In this document: one piece after another, positions 60,195 to 64,000 of the stretch
How the letters are laid out: the number at the start of each line of letters is the position of its first letter
How positions within the stretch are numbered: the stretch's first letter is position 1
NCBI RefSeq assembly: GCF_000001735.4
Contig: NC_003076.8
Coordinates: 5,828,001 to 5,892,000 of the forward strand
Source: Arabidopsis thaliana
Taxonomy: Eukaryota > Streptophyta > Magnoliopsida > Brassicales > Brassicaceae
Length of the DNA: 64,000 nucleotides
Reading direction: 5' to 3'
Notes under the pieces: model-generated
What the model saw: the letters and a program-made list of their open reading frames with translations, nothing else
Databases searched by the model: none
What the model was told of the DNA's origin: nothing
Position numbers and translations under genes: made by a program

Positions 60195-62101
60195 TTAGTT
60201 GAATCTCCTGCAGTTCCTTCTGATCTCACCGTTACGACCAGTAAGCACATCAACTGCTCCCATCTTCACCATTGCTCTAACGAACTGACGCTTGAAGAAG
60301 GCGTTGTTATTAGCATACCGAGCCACAATCCCACGAGTCTGTGGGTCGGATGCGAGGCGTTGGTCAACTTGCAACACTCCTCTCCTTTTACGGATTTGCT
60401 TGAAGAACTGGTTGTCGAATCTCAATGGACTCGACTGGTCTAGTGCCGCCGTCGCGCTATTTCTGCATGTGTTCCTTAGGCTACATACATTCACAACAGA
60501 ATAAGAAAAACATTTAGGATATATATTAATGAGACAAAATAAGAACATGGAACTAATTTCGCTTAGGTCTAAGGATCGGATCAAATATGTTTAACTTTAG
60601 AAAAAATTGGTTTTAAGCTTGTTTTTTTTTTTAACATTTTGAAATTATCATTAATTAATGATAAAACTGTTTTTTTTTTCCTGTAAATAATGTTCAATAT
60701 GGAGAATAATATTTTAAAAATAAAATAAAGTTGAATATTTTTGAAATATAGAAAACTATACATATATATTTTGTTAATGACTAAATATTCCAAAAAAAGT
60801 TATAAAATCCGAATGTAATTTATAAAAAAAATTGCTAATCGAAAGATAAAATTAATTTTTGACTCTAGTGGTGGCGTATGATTGAACCATGACCGGTTTA
60901 AAATTACCTGGTAACCAAAGCGGGGTCCATGGACGGGTCCGGTCGTCCAGTTCCTTGGAAGCTAGTGATTCTGTCACTAAAGAGACCACAATTTCCTTGA
61001 CCAACAGTGTGTGCACCCAAAAGAGCTACTGCATCGAACGTGTTCATCCCTTTGTTCGTGAATAAACTCACGGCTCCAGAGACGGAGATCGTTGGACCCG
61101 GTAAGGTTACATCAAGATTGTTTGAGACCCTACCGTCACGCCTTCCCGTGGGGATGCTGTAGCTTGGGCCTCCGGCTAAGGCCACCGAGTCACGTGTGGC
61201 CAATGTGACGATGTCAGCACATGAGACTGTGGAAGGGCATGCAGCTTCTAGCTGAGCCTTGATCCGGTCTATCAGGTCAAATTCCCTGACGCTTCCGTTT
61301 GGTCCAGCAGTTTTCTCGGAATTGGTTGAATCAATGAGGAGAGAAGCGTCACAGCCCTATCCGAACATAAAAATATTAAAATAAGATGATATAGACAAAA
61401 TGATATGAAAATTCGCTTAAGACCAATCATTACTATTTTAGATCATTTCATATATTTACAATTTTTGTTTAGTTTGTGATTAAATATATCCTACTTAAAA
61501 TAAAAAATAATAGTAATATATTAATATCCTATTTAAATTGAAAATTGAAAATTTTAGAAGGATAATAACATTTAAATTCACTTTGCACCTCCATTATTTT
61601 TGGACCAGTCTAGCTAGCACACAAACATTTTTCAGATAAATCTAAAATATCACATATTCAACTAAATATTGAACACCTTGAAAAGAAACTCGTATTGTCA
61701 AATTTTAATATATGATTGATAATAAGAAAATATTATAAAACTTATTATTCATAATATATATTATTATCATTTTTAAATACAAGGTATGTAAGAAAATTCA
61801 AAAAATTGATTGAAATTACAAACTATAATAGTTAAGCCGCTTTGAGCAACATGACTTTGTTGGAAAAGTTGAACAATATATATTAGATCCTTACCTTAAC
61901 GAAACAGTCGTGGAAATGCATACGGAGCAAAGCGGCGGTAACGGTTGGGGTAACACCAAACCGTTGGCGCACCAGATTGCGTACGATAGTCTCGGCTTGA
62001 GGGCATGATTGACTATAAAACCCGACTCTCAGTTGAGCAAATGCGATCGGAAAAATAAAGAAAAGCACAAGAAGAGATGAAAACTTGGCACCCTTCATCA
62101 T
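60195..62101 (-). CDS. PER57: Class III peroxidase 57 (AT5G17820)
   Basis: Secreted haem peroxidase that uses H2O2 to oxidise phenolics in the cell wall or apoplast. Three exons on the minus strand: 62101-61895, 61356-60908 and 60480-60195, phases 0 and 2; 942 bp, 313 aa. The ATG pair at 62101/62098 (MMKGAKF) starts a signal peptide of about 22 residues ([13 protein letters not shown]), so the mature protein begins [12 protein letters not shown]. The distal site is [10 protein letters not shown] (Arg60, His64); the proximal haem ligand is in [12 protein letters not shown]; the conserved Cys pattern is complete. The tail is rich in Arg ([10 protein letters not shown]), giving a basic protein. 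Members of this gene family are often root-expressed and stress-regulated. Confidence 0.96.
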
Positions 62102-62188
62102 TTTTTGGGGTTGGAAGTTTTCTTCTATGTATTGGTTTATAACTTCTTGTGGAAAGGGTTGTGAGTCATTTAAGATCAACCATAAGGT

Positions 62189-62204
62189 ATATATATATAT
62201 ATAA
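62189..62204 (-). promoter_or_regulatory. TATA box of PER57
   Basis: An extended (TA)n TATA region lies 88-103 bp upstream of the PER57 ATG on the minus strand, preceded by GGCTTTA. Confidence 0.6.
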
Positions 62205-62396
62205 AGCCAACCTTCGAAATATAATTTAGAGCCTAAAAGATTAATACACCTCATATACATGCCGAATACATGCGAAAGTCAAAGGTTATATTATTTGTTT
62301 AGATAATTAAGCTTAGAAACGTTTGCAAAGGCGTGCGAGCGACTTTGTAACATTCCTTGCCATGTTGTAAATTTAATAATTTATATTACAATGTAT

Positions 62397-62451
62397 ATGA
62401 TATGCTGAAAATTTGATCCAGCTAAGTCGATAATAGTAGAATTGTAATTAA
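62397..62451. repeat. Dispersed direct repeat, copy 2
   Basis: Partner of 59761-59815 (48 of 55 identical, same orientation), about 300 bp upstream of the PER57 ATG. Confidence 0.7.
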
Positions 62452-64000
62452 TGTTCATCGTAATCTATTTCGATTTCATATTCTTGGCAACTTCGATTCT
62501 GAAAGAAATGTAAAAGTAAATTTAATGAAATAGTAATGATTTAAAACGGGGTTTCTCTAAAACCACTTGGGTCTAAAATATATATTTTGGACTTTTATTG
62601 ATTGACAAGACTTTCATATGATTGAGAATGTTTTGAAGGACTTAAGAAAAAAAAAAGGATTTAAATTTTAGGCGTTATCTTTAAATGTATATGTTTCACT
62701 TAATATTAGTTAAGGTCACATGTACAACAACCACATATAATTGCACATAACAACTTATTAGTTGAGGCAATATTTTAATTTTACTAGTATAAACTATTAT
62801 TCTGAATTTGTTTTTCATTAAGACAAATAACCAATTAAGTATACCTCAATATGTGGACATTGCAACAATTGCTCCATTACTCCTTATGTAGTCATCTATC
62901 CAGACTCCAGAGGTTCGATAACTGATTACTTTAGTCGTCAAATTATCTATCCATGAATAGTGAAGACTTAAAACTACTGATTTAATTTGTTAATCCGTCA
63001 TGCCTAATGATGATCGACAAAAAATAAAAGAAGTTGGTACATATATACTATAGTCTTGACTCTAGCTAGGGTCCTGATTTCTTAATCGTAAATTTTAAGA
63101 CACAATTTAGTTACGATTTTTATTTTGGATGAATTGAAAGTAGTGCTAAAATTATTGTGTGATGACTAGTCGCCGTAACTACATTTTTATTATCGAAGTT
63201 TTGTAAGATCAGTTAATAAAATTTAGTGTTGTTCATCGTAAAAGTAAAGCGAAAACATTTGAACAAGATATGTGTAGCGATAATTTTCAGTTAATTAAAA
63301 AAGTAAGCATGCATGAACAGTAGACAGATTTTGCAATCCTCATATTTACAAGTACAGTTATTTTTCCAAATATAAACTTGAAATTTATCTACACTTAGAT
63401 TCCAAATTTCTTAACACTTTTTTTTTTATGTTACATATCTTTATCATCTTTATCATTTTTCAAAATTTCGACAAAATTTACGTAGAGATATAAATAGGAG
63501 AAAAAGACTAAAAATAACAAGAAAATCAACTTATAACCTAACACAAACAGTAAAAAATACAAGCGGGAACCCAAACGAACTTTGAAGTTTCGAAATTTAC
63601 GTGATTTCCTCACCTTCAAATTTGTTTGAACCATCATTATTACGGAAGTTCAAAAATTCTTAACATTAAAAAAAAAAAAAAAAATCGTAATTGAACTCCA
63701 AAAGAATATGTAACACTAATACCCGAAAAATGATTTGATATATTATTATGAGTACTCTACAATTAATAAATCATTTTCAATTTTTTTGGAACGTTCACAA
63801 GAGATGTTTGAAAAACATTTGGGAATGATATCCAAAAAGTCAAAAGTTCAAAAAATCAAAAGCGGACGAAGGAAAGTTTGTTACTTGAGGAAAGCGAGGA
63901 TGAGGTTTGGGAATATTATTTTGACGCTTTCATTATATCATTTTAAAAATTACGTCTAAGTCGGTTTCGTGGCGAGTTGTGTAAAGAAGCTGGCACAACA
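62452..64000. other. Spacer at the right edge
   Basis: AT-rich PER57 upstream region. The plus-strand open frame at 63735-63959 (basic, Lys/Arg-rich) lacks an ATG at its first codon and has no recognised domain. It could be debris or the edge of the next locus. Confidence 0.45.

Noticed and set aside
60144..60504. Plus-strand open frames of 99 and 70 codons over PER57
   Set aside because: They are antisense shadows of peroxidase exon 3.
62632..62668. Possible tail insertion (aaggacttaa ... A tract ... aaggatttaa)
   Set aside because: The repeat is 10 bp with one mismatch and the insert is almost pure A, so slippage explains it equally well.
63735..63959. Basic open frame of 74 codons at the right edge
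   Set aside because: There is no ATG at the frame start and no recognisable domain; it is too close to the window end to judge.
1..64000. CRISPR arrays, bacterial operons or prophage
   Set aside because: Nothing of the kind is seen; introns, TATA boxes and gene content are those of a plant nuclear genome.

Overview
The window is plant nuclear DNA and matches a stretch of Arabidopsis thaliana chromosome 5 (loci about AT5G17690 to AT5G17820; locus names are from recognition of the proteins, not from a search). Genes have short GT..AG introns and AT-rich spacers. Spliced models worked out by hand agree with the known protein lengths where I remember them (CBR1 281 aa, VAR3 758, MYB56 323, WOX12 268, PER57 313).

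Layout, left to right. (1) 1-1537, minus: 5' three quarters of LHP1/TFL2, the Polycomb H3K27me3 reader. (2) 3025-5415, minus: a MATE transporter (DTX25-like). A gene-free stretch of about 6 kb follows. (3) 11560-13639, minus: plastid GrpE co-chaperone EMB1241, then a possible pogo-type transposon relic and about 3.5 kb of AT-rich degenerate repeats. (4) 17934-40976: a block bounded by two inverted BODYGUARD-like alpha/beta hydrolase paralogues with the same exon structure. Inside lie a 5'-truncated LINE with target-site duplications, a tandem cluster of BCS1-type AAA-ATPases (three intact genes, one recent pseudogene, two older relics, one of them inverted), and the housekeeping gene CBR1. (5) 41.2-44.7 kb: a possible unannotated small spliced gene and the chloroplast zinc-finger gene VAR3. 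(6) 49247-54602: two developmental transcription factors, MYB56/BRAVO (plus) and WOX12 (minus), with wide spacers. (7) 58.3-62.5 kb: short tandem and dispersed repeats around the class III peroxidase gene PER57.

There is no operon logic; each gene has its own promoter. The accessory signal is (a) birth and death of the AAA-ATPase cluster and (b) retrotransposition traces. The traces are one TSD-flanked truncated LINE plus nine very short inserts, each little more than an A-rich or T-rich tail between direct repeats of 9 to 18 bp. I found no tRNA, rRNA or CRISPR array. I saw nothing that amounts to a wholly new molecular system; the most original items are the tail-only insertions, the AAA relics of a divergent lineage and the small-gene candidate at 41.5 kb.
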